Notes: generated by a model not told the origin, from the letters alone. A stretch of DNA of 64,000 nucleotides from a bacterium (GCA_030549815.1 JAUQQQ010000001.1:135846-199845), one strand, 5' to 3'; counted from the first letter of the stretch, positions 11,612 to 21,208 are shown. Program-made: numbers and translations.

Positions 11612-12974
11612 AAACATAAAAAAAATCGATGATTTAGCTGAATTAAAAGCAATCCCACTAAATACAATAGTTCCTTTCGATCAAGTTATACAAAACAACA
11701 CCCTTATCCTTAATTATTCCTCACCTAACATAAGACTACTATTCAATTTTATCAACCACTTTGCTTTACAAAAAAATAAACAAAACGAAAGTATAAAAAT
11801 CATTTGCATAATTCCCCATAAAATAAAACATTATGAAGAGTATTTAATATACAACTTGCCATTTCCCATATATCAAATAACAGACTTCTTTAATTTTAAC
11901 ATAAATGAAAACACCGTTTTAACAAATGAAAATAATTCGTTAGAAATAATCAATCCTTTTGCTAAATATGATGTAGCTTACATATACAAAAATGAAAATA
12001 CAATAGACTACTGCATACAGAATGAAATCACTCCCCAAGATATAAAAGATATAAGTATTAACTTAACAAACACATTAAATTTTATACCTCATAATTTACA
12101 CTATTCAACAAAAGATTTTATAGTAAGTGATTTTAGGAAAGGTAGTTTATTAACCGTTTTAAAGAACGATTCCTTACAATCAAGAATATATCTATATTTA
12201 CTTGAGATAAACAAAGCTCACAAAATTCTGGAAATTAAGGATAAAAACTTAATAAAATCGATCGATACAATAATTGTCGATCACAATAAAATAATTCTAT
12301 CTTTACTATTACCCGACAATAATATCGTATTTAAAGAATACAATTTCAATAATGATTCTATAGATACAGTCCTTGAATTAGATTTAGAATCGAGTTTCGA
12401 AAAATTAAAAAACCTTGACCTAAAAAAAATAAGAATAGATAGTTCAAATATCGTCGTTTGGGATCACAATACAATACATATTCTAAAACATTTTAATCTA
12501 AAGAATATTGAATACTACAATAGTAGTGGTCAAAAAACCAAACAAACACCAAAACCAACAGATGGAGTATGGAAACAAACAATATGGGGAAACATAAATA
12601 ATATTCATATAAAAAACAATCTTCTTTTTGTTGCGGATACAGAATATTCAATGATAAGAATTTTAAACCTTTTAACTGGTCAAAGTCAATCTATGTCATT
12701 TACTGGTTTTGAAAAAGAATATGAAAAATTGAAAGGCAAAATTTCTTCCGTCTTTAATCACGAAAATAAAATATTTCTAATAGATCTGGATTTCAAAAAA
12801 ATAAGGTTGGTAACCATTCCTGAATATAATGTAAAGACAATATTTTTTGATGAAGATATCAACCTGTATTCCCAAGTATATTATTTACCTTCTATAAATT
12901 CTTGCATTTATAATACATTGAAAAAAATAGTATTACTTGATCTGTATAGAATGGAAATAAGGGAGGTGGAGTGA
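11601..12974 (+). CDS. Unknown protein, possible beta-propeller (NHL-like) C-terminal half
   Basis: A 457-residue protein I do not recognise. It has no signal peptide. The C-terminal half has repeated strands of the type IKNNLLFVADTEYSMIRILNLL and IFLIDLDFKKIRLVTI, which resemble NHL or WD-like propeller blades. The start overlaps nadK by 11 bases and the stop is immediately followed by the phosphoketolase ATG, so it is translated within this operon. A regulatory or scaffolding role near phosphoketolase is conceivable but not supported by sequence. Confidence 0.65.
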   Translation: MTNKNIKKIDDLAELKAIPLNTIVPFDQVIQNNTLILNYSSPNIRLLFNFINHFALQKNKQNESIKIICIIPHKIKHYEEYLIYNLPFPIYQITDFFNFNINENTVLTNENNSLEIINPFAKYDVAYIYKNENTIDYCIQNEITPQDIKDISINLTNTLNFIPHNLHYSTKDFIVSDFRKGSLLTVLKNDSLQSRIYLYLLEINKAHKILEIKDKNLIKSIDTIIVDHNKIILSLLLPDNNIVFKEYNFNNDSIDTVLELDLESSFEKLKNLDLKKIRIDSSNIVVWDHNTIHILKHFNLKNIEYYNSSGQKTKQTPKPTDGVWKQTIWGNINNIHIKNNLLFVADTEYSMIRILNLLTGQSQSMSFTGFEKEYEKLKGKISSVFNHENKIFLIDLDFKKIRLVTIPEYNVKTIFFDEDINLYSQVYYLPSINSCIYNTLKKIVLLDLYRMEIREVE

Positions 12975-15386
12975 ATGTTAATAAAAAACTCTATCGATGA
13001 AAAATTATTGGACAGTTTCTTCAAAGCTTATTGCTTTCTAAGCGTTGGAATGATATACTTAAGGGAAAATCCTTTATTAAAAGAGGAATTAGATTTTGGA
13101 CATATAAAGAGTAGGTTACTTGGACACTGGGGTGCAAGCCCAAACATAAGTTTCATCTATACACATTGTAATAGGATAGTTAAAAATTTTGAATTAGAAA
13201 ACAAGGAATTAGATTGTATGATAGTAGTAGGTCCTGGGCATGGAGCACCAGGTTATATCTCTCCACTCTATTTAGAAGGAACTTTATCAAAATATTATCC
13301 TCAATTTAGTCAAGACGAGGAAGGAATGAAAAACTTGTTTAGATCCTTTTCATATCCGGGTGGCCTTGGAAGCCATTGCACACCTGAATTACCCGGCACA
13401 ATACAAGAAGGAGGAGAATTAGGATATACCCTTTCCCATTCCTTTGGAGCAGTTTTAGATAATCCAAACCTTCTGGTTATATCGATTGTCGGTGATGGAG
13501 AAGCAGAAACCGGACCATTAGCAACCTCATGGCATTTAAATAAGTTTATAAACCCAATAACAGACGGAGCTGTTCTTCCAATACTCTCCTTAAACGGATA
13601 CAAAATTAATAACCCAACCATATTAGCCCGTATTGATAATAATGATCTAATCAATCTTTTCAAAGGATATGGTTATGACCCAATAATTGTAGAATACAAC
13701 GATGAAATACATACTCAAATGATAAAAGCAATGGATTATTGCATTGAAAAAATAAAAACTATTCAAGAGGATGCAAGAAATAAAAATAAAGCATTTTTTG
13801 CAAGGTTTCCGATGATAATTTTAAAAACCCCAAAAGGTTGGACTGCTCCTAAAAAAGTAAAAGAGCATTTCATCGAAGGCTATTGGAGATCACATCAAGT
13901 ACCCCTACAAAATTGCAAAAAAGATAAAGAAGAATTAAGACTTTTAGAACAGTGGCTTAAAAGTTATGAACCACAAAATTTATTCGAAAACAACGGAAAA
14001 CCCAAAGATTATTTACTATCATTAATACCAAACAAAAAAATCGGTGAAAACATATACTCAAATGGAGGAAGAATAAGAAAACCTTTGAAATTGCCAGAAA
14101 TTAAAAATTACGCAATAGATATCGATAAACCAGCAGTGAAAAAACATTCAAATACAATGGCATTAGGGACATTTTTAAAAGATGTCATAAAAGAAAATCC
14201 AAGTAATTTTTTAGTTTTTGGACCTGATGAAACCGCATCAAACAGACTGTCAAAAGTGTTCGAATTCGGAAAAAAATGGGTACTCGAAAAATTACCACAA
14301 GACAATGATGAAGGATTCTTAAATGAATTTGGTAGAACAATAGAATTATTATCTGAACACTCTGTAGAAGGTATGTTAGAAGGATACATTCTAACAGGAA
14401 GGCACGGATTCTTAAGCACCTACGAAGGTTTTGCACCAATCATTTCATCAATGGTTAATCAATTTGGCAAATGGATAGATATTTCCTCAGATGTCCCTTT
14501 CAGACAACCAATAAGCTCTTTAAATATCCTCTTGACTTCTGTTGTTTGGAGACAAGATCATAATGGATTTACTCATCAAGATCCAGGATTCATCAACGCT
14601 ATCGTTGATAAATGGCCAAAAATAGTAAGATTATACTTCCCCTGTGATTCAAATACCCTCATTTCATGCGTCTATCATTGCTTACAAACCACAAATAGAA
14701 TAAATATAATCATTTGCGATAAACAAGTTCATACCCAATATTTACCAATCGAAGTAGCAGATAAGCACTTTATAAAAGGTATAGGGACCTTTGATTTTAT
14801 TAGCGACCCCGAAGAGCCAGATGTAGTAATAGCATCTTGTGGAGATATACCAACTAAAGAAGCATTGGCAGCCTCATTCATAATTAAAGAATTATTCCAA
14901 GAAGTAAAAATTAGATTTGTCAATGTGGTAAATTTATTCAGATTAACACCAGAAAGCGAGCATCCAGATGGCTTAAAAGATGACGAATTCGACCTCTACT
15001 TTACAGTAGATAAACCCATAATCTTTAACTTTCATGGTTACCCTTGGCTAATACATAGATTAACATATAGGAGAAACAATCACAGAAATCTACATGTAAG
15101 GGGATACAGAGAAAACAGAAAAATTGGGATAGATGCTTATCATCTTGTTCCTTTCCTAAGGGGACGAGGAGGCATTACCACTCCTATGCAATTAGCAATT
15201 ATAAACCAAATAGATAGATTTAGTATAGCAATCGACACAATCAAAAGAACTGAGAAAATTAAAAACAAAGGAGCAAAATACATTGATAAACTCAAAAATT
15301 TACAAATCGATGCTTTAAAATTTGCTTATGAAAACGGGATAGATAAAGAAGAATATGAAGATATATTCAGCCCTAAACTATGGTAG
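12975..15386 (+). CDS. xfp: Xylulose-5-phosphate/fructose-6-phosphate phosphoketolase
   Basis: An 803-residue TPP enzyme of typical phosphoketolase length. Family motifs include GHWGASPNI, the VGPGHGAP block, the SFSYPGGLGSHCTPE block and the TPP motif GDGEAETGPLATSWH; the C-terminal part has WRQDHNGFTHQDPG and ends with RGRGGITTPMQLAI. It splits xylulose 5-phosphate (or fructose 6-phosphate) with phosphate into acetyl phosphate and a triose or tetrose phosphate. The acetate kinase gene overlaps its last 32 bases, which fits the acetyl-phosphate-to-ATP route. The ribosome site GGGAGG overlaps the end of the previous gene. Confidence 0.96.
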   Translation: MLIKNSIDEKLLDSFFKAYCFLSVGMIYLRENPLLKEELDFGHIKSRLLGHWGASPNISFIYTHCNRIVKNFELENKELDCMIVVGPGHGAPGYISPLYLEGTLSKYYPQFSQDEEGMKNLFRSFSYPGGLGSHCTPELPGTIQEGGELGYTLSHSFGAVLDNPNLLVISIVGDGEAETGPLATSWHLNKFINPITDGAVLPILSLNGYKINNPTILARIDNNDLINLFKGYGYDPIIVEYNDEIHTQMIKAMDYCIEKIKTIQEDARNKNKAFFARFPMIILKTPKGWTAPKKVKEHFIEGYWRSHQVPLQNCKKDKEELRLLEQWLKSYEPQNLFENNGKPKDYLLSLIPNKKIGENIYSNGGRIRKPLKLPEIKNYAIDIDKPAVKKHSNTMALGTFLKDVIKENPSNFLVFGPDETASNRLSKVFEFGKKWVLEKLPQDNDEGFLNEFGRTIELLSEHSVEGMLEGYILTGRHGFLSTYEGFAPIISSMVNQFGKWIDISSDVPFRQPISSLNILLTSVVWRQDHNGFTHQDPGFINAIVDKWPKIVRLYFPCDSNTLISCVYHCLQTTNRINIIICDKQVHTQYLPIEVADKHFIKGIGTFDFISDPEEPDVVIASCGDIPTKEALAASFIIKELFQEVKIRFVNVVNLFRLTPESEHPDGLKDDEFDLYFTVDKPIIFNFHGYPWLIHRLTYRRNNHRNLHVRGYRENRKIGIDAYHLVPFLRGRGGITTPMQLAIINQIDRFSIAIDTIKRTEKIKNKGAKYIDKLKNLQIDALKFAYENGIDKEEYEDIFSPKLW

Positions 15387-16419
15387 TTCCTCATTAAAAA
15401 TAGCTATCTTCGCCGTAAACAAATCCCTTTATGAATTAATAAACAAAAAAAACATTACCTCATTTGACAATATTGAAAATGCAATAGAAGAAAATATTAA
15501 CCTCTTCATAGACAATAAAGTAGATGTTTTTGTTCATAGAGTTGTTCATGGTTTAGACTACAAAAATCCTTTCCTTATAAATGATGAAACCATAAAAACT
15601 TTGGAATATCTTGCAAAGATTAATCCCTTACATAACGAATTAGCTTTAAAAGGTATAAAAAAGTTGAGGTCAACTTTCAAGGAAAAACTACACTATGCAT
15701 TATTTGATACATATTTTCATAATTCCATTCCTTCTTATGCCAAAGTATATGGAATAAGTTTAGATTTCTTTAGAAGTGGAGTAAAGAGGTATGGCTTTCA
15801 TGGAATTTCCTATTCCTACATAGTTCGAAAAATGAAAGAGATTTTAAACAAAGAAAAAGTTGATTTAATCGTTTTACATTTGGGTGCAGGATGTAGTATA
15901 TGTGCAATAAAAGAAAACAAAAGCATAGAAACATCTATGGGATTCTCACCTTTAGAAGGGCTGATAATGCAAAAAAGAAGTGGGGATATGGATATAGGGG
16001 TCGTTTTTCATCTCATCCAAAATGGCTTTAAACCTTTCGACTTTTATTCAAAATGTGGATTTACAGCAATGGCAAATGTTAAAAATTTTATAGAATTAGA
16101 AGAAAAATATAAAGCAGGTAATGATGATGCAGTATTAACTATGAACGCTTTCGTCCATAGGTTAGTAAAATACATCGGATCATACTATGTTTTGCTTGAA
16201 AATTTAGATGGTATCGTATTTACAGGAGGAATTGGAGAAAATAGCTGGCTATTAAGAAATTTAGTTTGTGAAAAATTGAAAAAAATAGGAATTGAATTAA
16301 ATGAAGAAAAAAACAAAAATAATGAACTTTTAATCTCAACAAGTAAAAGTAAAATCAATGTTTTTGTCATAAAAACAGAGGAAGAAGAGGAAATGGTAAG
16401 GATTACTGCCCAACAGTGA
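15355..16419 (+). CDS. ackA: Acetate kinase
   Basis: A 354-residue member of the acetate/butyrate kinase family. The N-terminal phosphate loop is NYGSSSLK; FHGISY, HLGAGCSICAI, TSMGFSPLEG and TGGIGENS are all recognisable. It is about 40-50 residues shorter than typical acetate kinases, mostly through shorter loops. It would convert the acetyl phosphate made by phosphoketolase to acetate with ATP formation. It begins inside xfp and its 3' end overlaps the convergent cmr6 by 17 bases, with no visible terminator between. Confidence 0.93.
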   Translation: MKIYSALNYGSSSLKIAIFAVNKSLYELINKKNITSFDNIENAIEENINLFIDNKVDVFVHRVVHGLDYKNPFLINDETIKTLEYLAKINPLHNELALKGIKKLRSTFKEKLHYALFDTYFHNSIPSYAKVYGISLDFFRSGVKRYGFHGISYSYIVRKMKEILNKEKVDLIVLHLGAGCSICAIKENKSIETSMGFSPLEGLIMQKRSGDMDIGVVFHLIQNGFKPFDFYSKCGFTAMANVKNFIELEEKYKAGNDDAVLTMNAFVHRLVKYIGSYYVLLENLDGIVFTGGIGENSWLLRNLVCEKLKKIGIELNEEKNKNNELLISTSKSKINVFVIKTEEEEEMVRITAQQ

Positions 16420-17443
16420 ATAATCCATAACTCAGTCTTGTTTTCGAACCAACACCATAAAATCCTAAAGCTTTCTCTAATAGCTGTTTTATACTTCCTT
16501 CTTTCTCCTCTCCTTCTTTTATAAAATCATCCACTTTCTCAACAGTTTTATGATCTATTTTCTTCCAAATTTCATCATCGCTTAGATTATTATTGGATTT
16601 ATTCTTAATTTTACTTTTAATATTGTCCCACCTGTGTCGATCAAAGAAAACAACAAATCTAAATCCAATCCCTTTCTTTACAGTGATAAAAAAGATTGGA
16701 TTAGGATTGTCGGATTCAACTGGATATTCTACTTGTTCAGAGTAATATGATGGATAATGAACATTCATAACATCAATATCAAATAGATTTTGATTTATAG
16801 AAGGGAAAGCATCGAGAAACAGCAAAAGCCCCTTAAAATCTTGAGCACCAAATAGCAATTGGTAAAACTGAATCTCCAAATCACCTTCATCTTTAACCTC
16901 GCTTAATTGATCATTAAATTTTTCACTTACATTAAGACCATATTTTTCAAAGATTTTCCAAAAGGCTACACTTCTGCAAACACCTTTAATAGATGTTGAT
17001 GGTATGTAAGGGATACCATAAGTTCGATGCAAGGTTATAGAGGTTTCAAGGACACTGGAAGAGCCTAAACCACAAATTAAGCGAGTCTTGGTCTTTAATT
17101 CTTTGTCAAAAATTTTTAAATACCCCTGATTTTTTAAACCATTACAAATGTTATCTATATCCTTGTAAAATGGTAATCTATCAAAATCTTCCTTTTTAAT
17201 ACTCAATTTAGATATTTTTTTGAAAAAGTCTTTTTTTACTCTATTATCGAAAACAATATTTCCATCTTTTTCAGATAAAGGAATAAATTTTTCCAATAAC
17301 AAAGAAAAATTTAGATTATTTCCTTTTTGTTCGCTTAAATCTTTCCAGATACCTTCAAAATGTCTATTTACAAAGATTTCTTTATTTTGGTTATGTTTAT
17401 TTTCCTTACTGTGTGTTTTTCCTTTATGATCTTTATGATTCAT
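16403..17443 (-). CDS. cmr6: Type III-B CRISPR RAMP protein Cmr6
   Basis: A 346-residue RAMP-superfamily protein. Residues 1-25 are a His/Lys-rich tail. The core has TRLICGLGSSSVLETSITLHRTYGIPYIPSTSIKGVCR, broken here into its recognisable parts: a TRLICGLG strand, the PYIPSTSIKG turn and a GVGSKTRLSYG end. Cmr6 caps the target-facing end of the Cmr filament. It is the last gene of the operon and overlaps ackA convergently. The start is an ATG one base after the preceding Cmr5-like gene. Confidence 0.88.
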   Translation of the reverse strand: MNHKDHKGKTHSKENKHNQNKEIFVNRHFEGIWKDLSEQKGNNLNFSLLLEKFIPLSEKDGNIVFDNRVKKDFFKKISKLSIKKEDFDRLPFYKDIDNICNGLKNQGYLKIFDKELKTKTRLICGLGSSSVLETSITLHRTYGIPYIPSTSIKGVCRSVAFWKIFEKYGLNVSEKFNDQLSEVKDEGDLEIQFYQLLFGAQDFKGLLLFLDAFPSINQNLFDIDVMNVHYPSYYSEQVEYPVESDNPNPIFFITVKKGIGFRFVVFFDRHRWDNIKSKIKNKSNNNLSDDEIWKKIDHKTVEKVDDFIKEGEEKEGSIKQLLEKALGFYGVGSKTRLSYGLFTVGQ

Positions 17444-17444
17444 A

Positions 17445-17834
17445 TTATTCTTCCTCCCTTAATTCTACTTCAGCGATTCGTTTTAACCAGGTAGCAATAA
17501 GCAAGACCTGACTACTAACAAACCTCAAAGTATTTGCATCAATTCTAACCAAAAAATCTAATAAATCTTCATTTTCCTTGAAATTTAATAATTTTTGCTT
17601 CTTCAATAATTCTGATACAATCTTATATACCTTTCTTTTTTCTTGTTTAGATTTGTAAAAAGCCATTGCAGAAATTAGACCGTTAGATACAATAGTAGAA
17701 GGTAATCTTCTTATAGCAGTGAGATATTTATCTAATTTTTCATTATTACCCTTGGCATCTTTTTTGATTTCTTTTATTTCACTTAAGCACATTTCAGCAA
17801 TTTCTTGATTTCTTAATCTCAATTTTGATGTCAT
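17445..17834 (-). CDS. cmr5: Cmr5 small subunit, second copy
   Basis: A 129-residue, mostly helical protein matching Cmr5: the LPSTIVSNGLISAMAFYKSK segment near residue 50 and the terminal ATWLKRIAEVE helix are typical. Cmr5 forms the minor filament of the complex. This is the second Cmr5-like gene in the operon; the other is at 19866-20258. This copy is the more canonical of the two. It starts six bases after the Cmr1-like gene, with the ribosome site (GGGGAG) inside that gene's end. Confidence 0.82.
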   Translation of the reverse strand: MTSKLRLRNQEIAEMCLSEIKEIKKDAKGNNEKLDKYLTAIRRLPSTIVSNGLISAMAFYKSKQEKRKVYKIVSELLKKQKLLNFKENEDLLDFLVRIDANTLRFVSSQVLLIATWLKRIAEVELREEE

Positions 17835-17840
17835 CTTTCA

Positions 17841-18668
17841 TCACTCCCCATATTTAACAATATTTTTTAATCCTTTAACTTTTTGTTGAAAATCATCCCA
17901 TAAATGGTTTTCTTTAAGAACATCTTTAAATCCCCAAATTATCCAGTATTCATTTTTATTAACCAAGATTTTTTTGAGAAAAATGTAATTTACCGTTTTT
18001 CTATTCCATTTAGATTCTTTAGACTTTTTTAAACTTGATAAAAAATTTTGATGTTTATTATTTCCTAACAAATATCCACACAGATTCTTAAAAATTATTG
18101 GTGCATCTATATTTACCTTTTTATTTTCCACTACTTTTTTTATTTTATCAAGCTGATCTTTATACCACTTGATTAACTGATCCTCATTTTGAATTTCACT
18201 ACCAAAGGTGAATTTAAGGTCAAAATCTTCGATAATTTGATTTGGTGCTTCTATTGGAATTAAGGAACCACAACCTATTCTTGTTTTTGCCCCAAAATTA
18301 CCAATAAATAATGAACACCAAAAAGCACATAAAAAAATCTTTATATAATCTTTTTGAAGCAAAGGGTTAAAATAAAAACAAATATCAAAGATAGTAGATA
18401 AATTTATTTTTGTTTGATTACCTATTTCAATCTTAACACTTCCTTTCCTTGATTCATTCTTGTTTGCTATACCAAATATTTTATTTTCTATATCTTTATT
18501 AGCGACTAACAATCTAAGCCAATGTCGTATAACACCGTTAAACGATTGTGTCCTTAATTCAAATTGTTTATTTGCATTATACATACATAATTTTACAACT
18601 TCTTGAATTCTAAATTTAACCGAAAACCAAAAATTACTTGGACCAAAACAAAATTTTTCCATATTCAT
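17841..18668 (-). CDS. Divergent, shortened Cmr1-like RAMP protein (second copy)
   Basis: A 275-residue paralogue of the upstream Cmr1. Both share the ELRTQSFNGVIR-W segment near residue 40 and the GNFGAKTR-IGCGS (here) or GNFGSRSR-RGFGS (upstream copy) glycine-rich loop. In this copy the first RAMP strand, ITPLFMGGAS in the other Cmr1, has become VVKLCMYNANK, losing the usual glycines, and about 120 C-terminal residues are absent. It overlaps cmr1 by four bases (ATGA), so it is translationally coupled. It may be an extra subunit, a specialised capping protein or a decaying duplicate; the intact frame argues for function. Confidence 0.75.
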   Translation of the reverse strand: MNMEKFCFGPSNFWFSVKFRIQEVVKLCMYNANKQFELRTQSFNGVIRHWLRLLVANKDIENKIFGIANKNESRKGSVKIEIGNQTKINLSTIFDICFYFNPLLQKDYIKIFLCAFWCSLFIGNFGAKTRIGCGSLIPIEAPNQIIEDFDLKFTFGSEIQNEDQLIKWYKDQLDKIKKVVENKKVNIDAPIIFKNLCGYLLGNNKHQNFLSSLKKSKESKWNRKTVNYIFLKKILVNKNEYWIIWGFKDVLKENHLWDDFQQKVKGLKNIVKYGE

Positions 18669-19846
18669 AAAACTTTGCGTATTATTTTAAATTTCTCCAA
18701 ACTCTTAATAAAATTTTCAAGAGCCGTAAAATCAGGATGTTCCACATTATAATCTATAATCTTGTTTTCCTCCAAAAAATTGAACTGATGTGAACTATTA
18801 GGAATAAAAGTTAAAAATAAACCGTAATTTTTATTATTAAATTGAACTATCTTAAAAATCAAAGGTGAAGGTCGTCTAACAGATGAAAATTCTTTGGTTT
18901 TTTTGATACTACTAAAATAAAAATTCAAAGGCAATCCGAAAATCATTCTCTCTACTTTAAAATTTTGTTTTCTTCCCAATAGTAAACCTTTAACATTATC
19001 GTAATCAGGTTTATAATAGCTTCTAAAAGCAGCAAGTAGGAACCCCATAAAATCCAACTCTTGCCACTTATTACCCTTTTTCCACTCTTTAATTAGATAT
19101 CTTCCATTCCTTCCTTTCTGAACATCATCCACCCATTCTTTCACATTTTTCGAAAAATCAACAATATAGATATTCAGGTTATGGAAGACAGAAGGTGTAT
19201 TTTCAAAAGGTTTCCACTCATAAACCGTTTTAATATATTCCAACTGTTTTTTATACCACTGACCAACATCTTCATCAATAACAAATTTTAATTTGAAATC
19301 TTTGAGAATTTCGTTAAAATTAGGGTTATTAGTTGATATAATAGAACCGAATCCTCTTCTACTTCTACTTCCAAAATTACCCAAATACAAAGAACACCAA
19401 AAAGAACTTAAAAAAACCTTTATTTCATCCTCTTTTAAAAAAGGATGAAAATGAAATGTGATTTTAAAATCCTGATACTGATCCTGAACTATAAACTCTC
19501 TTTGCTCCTTGTTTTCATTTTTTTCATTTTTAAACCTTTGATCAAGAGAAAAACCGATATAATTAATTCCATTACCCTGGATAACATACCCTTTATCGTT
19601 GAAATATTTTTCAAATTTTTGTGGTTTGAAGTTATTTTCTTCAATTTGGATTTTTACCATTCCTTTTTGTGAGGTACTGCCAGCGGTTCCAAAAAGTTTA
19701 TTTTCAAGTTCTTTTGTGCCTCCAAGCAATCTAAACCAGTATCTTATAACACCGTTAAAAGACTGTGTTCTCAATTCAGGTTGTTTAGAAGCTCCCCCCA
19801 TAAACAACGGAGTAATTATCTTTAGATTAAAATCTACTTTCTTCAT
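18665..19846 (-). CDS. cmr1: Type III-B CRISPR RAMP protein Cmr1
   Basis: A 393-residue Cmr1 with the family start ITPLFMGGASKQPELRTQS, the FNGVIRYWFRLLGG helix, GSTSQKGMVKI, and the glycine-rich loop GNFGSRSRRGFGS near residue 150. Cmr1 caps the head of the type III-B effector together with Cmr6 and helps bind the 3' part of the crRNA. It lies 19 bases after a Cmr5-like gene and overlaps the second Cmr1-like gene by four bases. Confidence 0.9.
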   Translation of the reverse strand: MKKVDFNLKIITPLFMGGASKQPELRTQSFNGVIRYWFRLLGGTKELENKLFGTAGSTSQKGMVKIQIEENNFKPQKFEKYFNDKGYVIQGNGINYIGFSLDQRFKNEKNENKEQREFIVQDQYQDFKITFHFHPFLKEDEIKVFLSSFWCSLYLGNFGSRSRRGFGSIISTNNPNFNEILKDFKLKFVIDEDVGQWYKKQLEYIKTVYEWKPFENTPSVFHNLNIYIVDFSKNVKEWVDDVQKGRNGRYLIKEWKKGNKWQELDFMGFLLAAFRSYYKPDYDNVKGLLLGRKQNFKVERMIFGLPLNFYFSSIKKTKEFSSVRRPSPLIFKIVQFNNKNYGLFLTFIPNSSHQFNFLEENKIIDYNVEHPDFTALENFIKSLEKFKIIRKVL

Positions 19847-19865
19847 TTATCACTCCTCCAAAGTT

Positions 19866-20258
19866 TTAGAATTTAATGTCGGCAATCCTTTTAATAAGAT
19901 TAGCGATAAACAAGGCTTCCATCGTTATCCTTCTTTTTTTAATATAATTATTACTTAGTAAGATTTCCTTCAATTCATTTTCTTGTTCTTGTTTAATCAG
20001 TCCTTTTTCTTTGAGCCATAGTTCAAGTATTCTAATTATTTTCCCAGCTTCTCCATCTTTCTTTTCTTTCTTTTTTTTCTCTTTGAGAAAATAAAAAGTT
20101 GGGAAAAAGCCATTTTGAATAATATAAAATGGTAAATTTCGAGAAATATGAAATTCTTTTTGTTCTCTAAATTCATCGTTTATAATTTTAATAGCCTTTT
20201 GTTCATCTGTTAACGATTTTTGATTAATGGATTTTTGATTATTATTTTGATTGTCCAT
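19866..20258 (-). CDS. Cmr5-like small subunit, divergent first copy
   Basis: A helical protein of 130 residues from the ATG at 20258, which I prefer because GGAGAGG lies about nine bases upstream; an ATG at 20276 is also in frame. The central LPFYIIQNGFFPTFYFLKEK corresponds to the Cmr5 LPSTIVSNGLISAMAFYKSK segment of the second copy, and it ends with ANLIKRIADI as that copy ends with ATWLKRIAE. It is rich in Lys, Asn and Gln. The position directly after cmr4 is the usual cmr5 position. Sequence divergence between the two copies is high. Confidence 0.68.
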   Translation of the reverse strand: MDNQNNNQKSINQKSLTDEQKAIKIINDEFREQKEFHISRNLPFYIIQNGFFPTFYFLKEKKKKEKKDGEAGKIIRILELWLKEKGLIKQEQENELKEILLSNNYIKKRRITMEALFIANLIKRIADIKF

Positions 20259-21207
20259 TTTTCTGCACCTCTCCATTAATAAGAATAGCTTTAACTATAC
20301 CCTTTCCAAGAGTTTCGTCTCCACCTAACTGCAAGATTCCGTTTACATTATTTAAGACCTCTTCTATTTTTTGTAACACTCTTTCATTTTGTTGTTCATT
20401 TTGTTGTTTATTTTGTTTTCCATTTTGTTGATCTCTTTTATTAGCGAAGATAAAAGAATAGAATATGCTTTCTGCGGGGATAAGTTCTTCTGTGAAAAGA
20501 GCTTTATTTTCCACAGTTCCCGTCTCCTGATTTATTCTTATCCTCGTCCTTATCTCAACAGAATACTTAACAAAATCCGAAAAAACATCATCTGAAACAA
20601 TAGCTAAATGTCTTTTAATAAAATCAAAATCTAATCCATTAGAATTGAAAATTATTTCAAAAGAATCAAAATCATTTAAATTATTCTTATTTTCTACCTT
20701 AAAGCTAAACTCTTCTAATCCAACAGCATCATTTTCAATTTTAATATCTGATTGTTTGTCAACAATAACTTCATCATCTTTCAGTTCTAATTTTTCTAAT
20801 TTCGAATTTTGAAATAATTGGTATTTCTGTAGAATTCCTAAAATTTTCAATTCGTTAAAGAATTTTTTAATAACGAAAGGGCAGGTTATGTAAGCAAAAA
20901 TTCCTTTTACAGATCTTACGGGATAAAATAGTATTTTTGCGTCAGTTATAGAAATGATAGAGGCTCTTTCTTCAGCATCATTTTCAGGACCAAATATCTC
21001 CTTAACCTTCTCCTTTTTTATAATTTCATTGTTAATCCTCATACAAAGAGCTCTTAGAACTCCTTTAATTCCACTTGCCCAGAGAGTAGGGAATCCCGTA
21101 TGCTTTTCCCTTTGAACCACATTATCTACATAAGACACACTTTGACCAGCACCCATATGAATAGGAGTCAAACAATGAAACAATATTAATCCCTTCTCAT
21201 TAAACAT
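20242..21207 (-). CDS. cmr4: Type III-B CRISPR RAMP nuclease Cmr4
   Basis: A 321-residue backbone subunit counted from the ATG at 21207; AAGGAGG lies eight bases upstream, so this start is better than the TTG at 21231. It has FHCLTPIHMGAGQS at the N-terminus, then VDNVVQREKHTGFP, where the Asp corresponds to the target-RNA-cleaving residue of known Cmr4 proteins. GIKGVLRALC follows and LGGDETLGKG is near the C-terminus. Several copies form the major filament along the crRNA and cut target RNA at six-base intervals. A Gln/Asn-rich linker (NGKQNKQQNEQQNE) near residue 270 is unusual. Confidence 0.92.
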   Translation of the reverse strand: MFNEKGLILFHCLTPIHMGAGQSVSYVDNVVQREKHTGFPTLWASGIKGVLRALCMRINNEIIKKEKVKEIFGPENDAEERASIISITDAKILFYPVRSVKGIFAYITCPFVIKKFFNELKILGILQKYQLFQNSKLEKLELKDDEVIVDKQSDIKIENDAVGLEEFSFKVENKNNLNDFDSFEIIFNSNGLDFDFIKRHLAIVSDDVFSDFVKYSVEIRTRIRINQETGTVENKALFTEELIPAESIFYSFIFANKRDQQNGKQNKQQNEQQNERVLQKIEEVLNNVNGILQLGGDETLGKGIVKAILINGEVQKNGQSK

Positions 21208-21208
21208 A

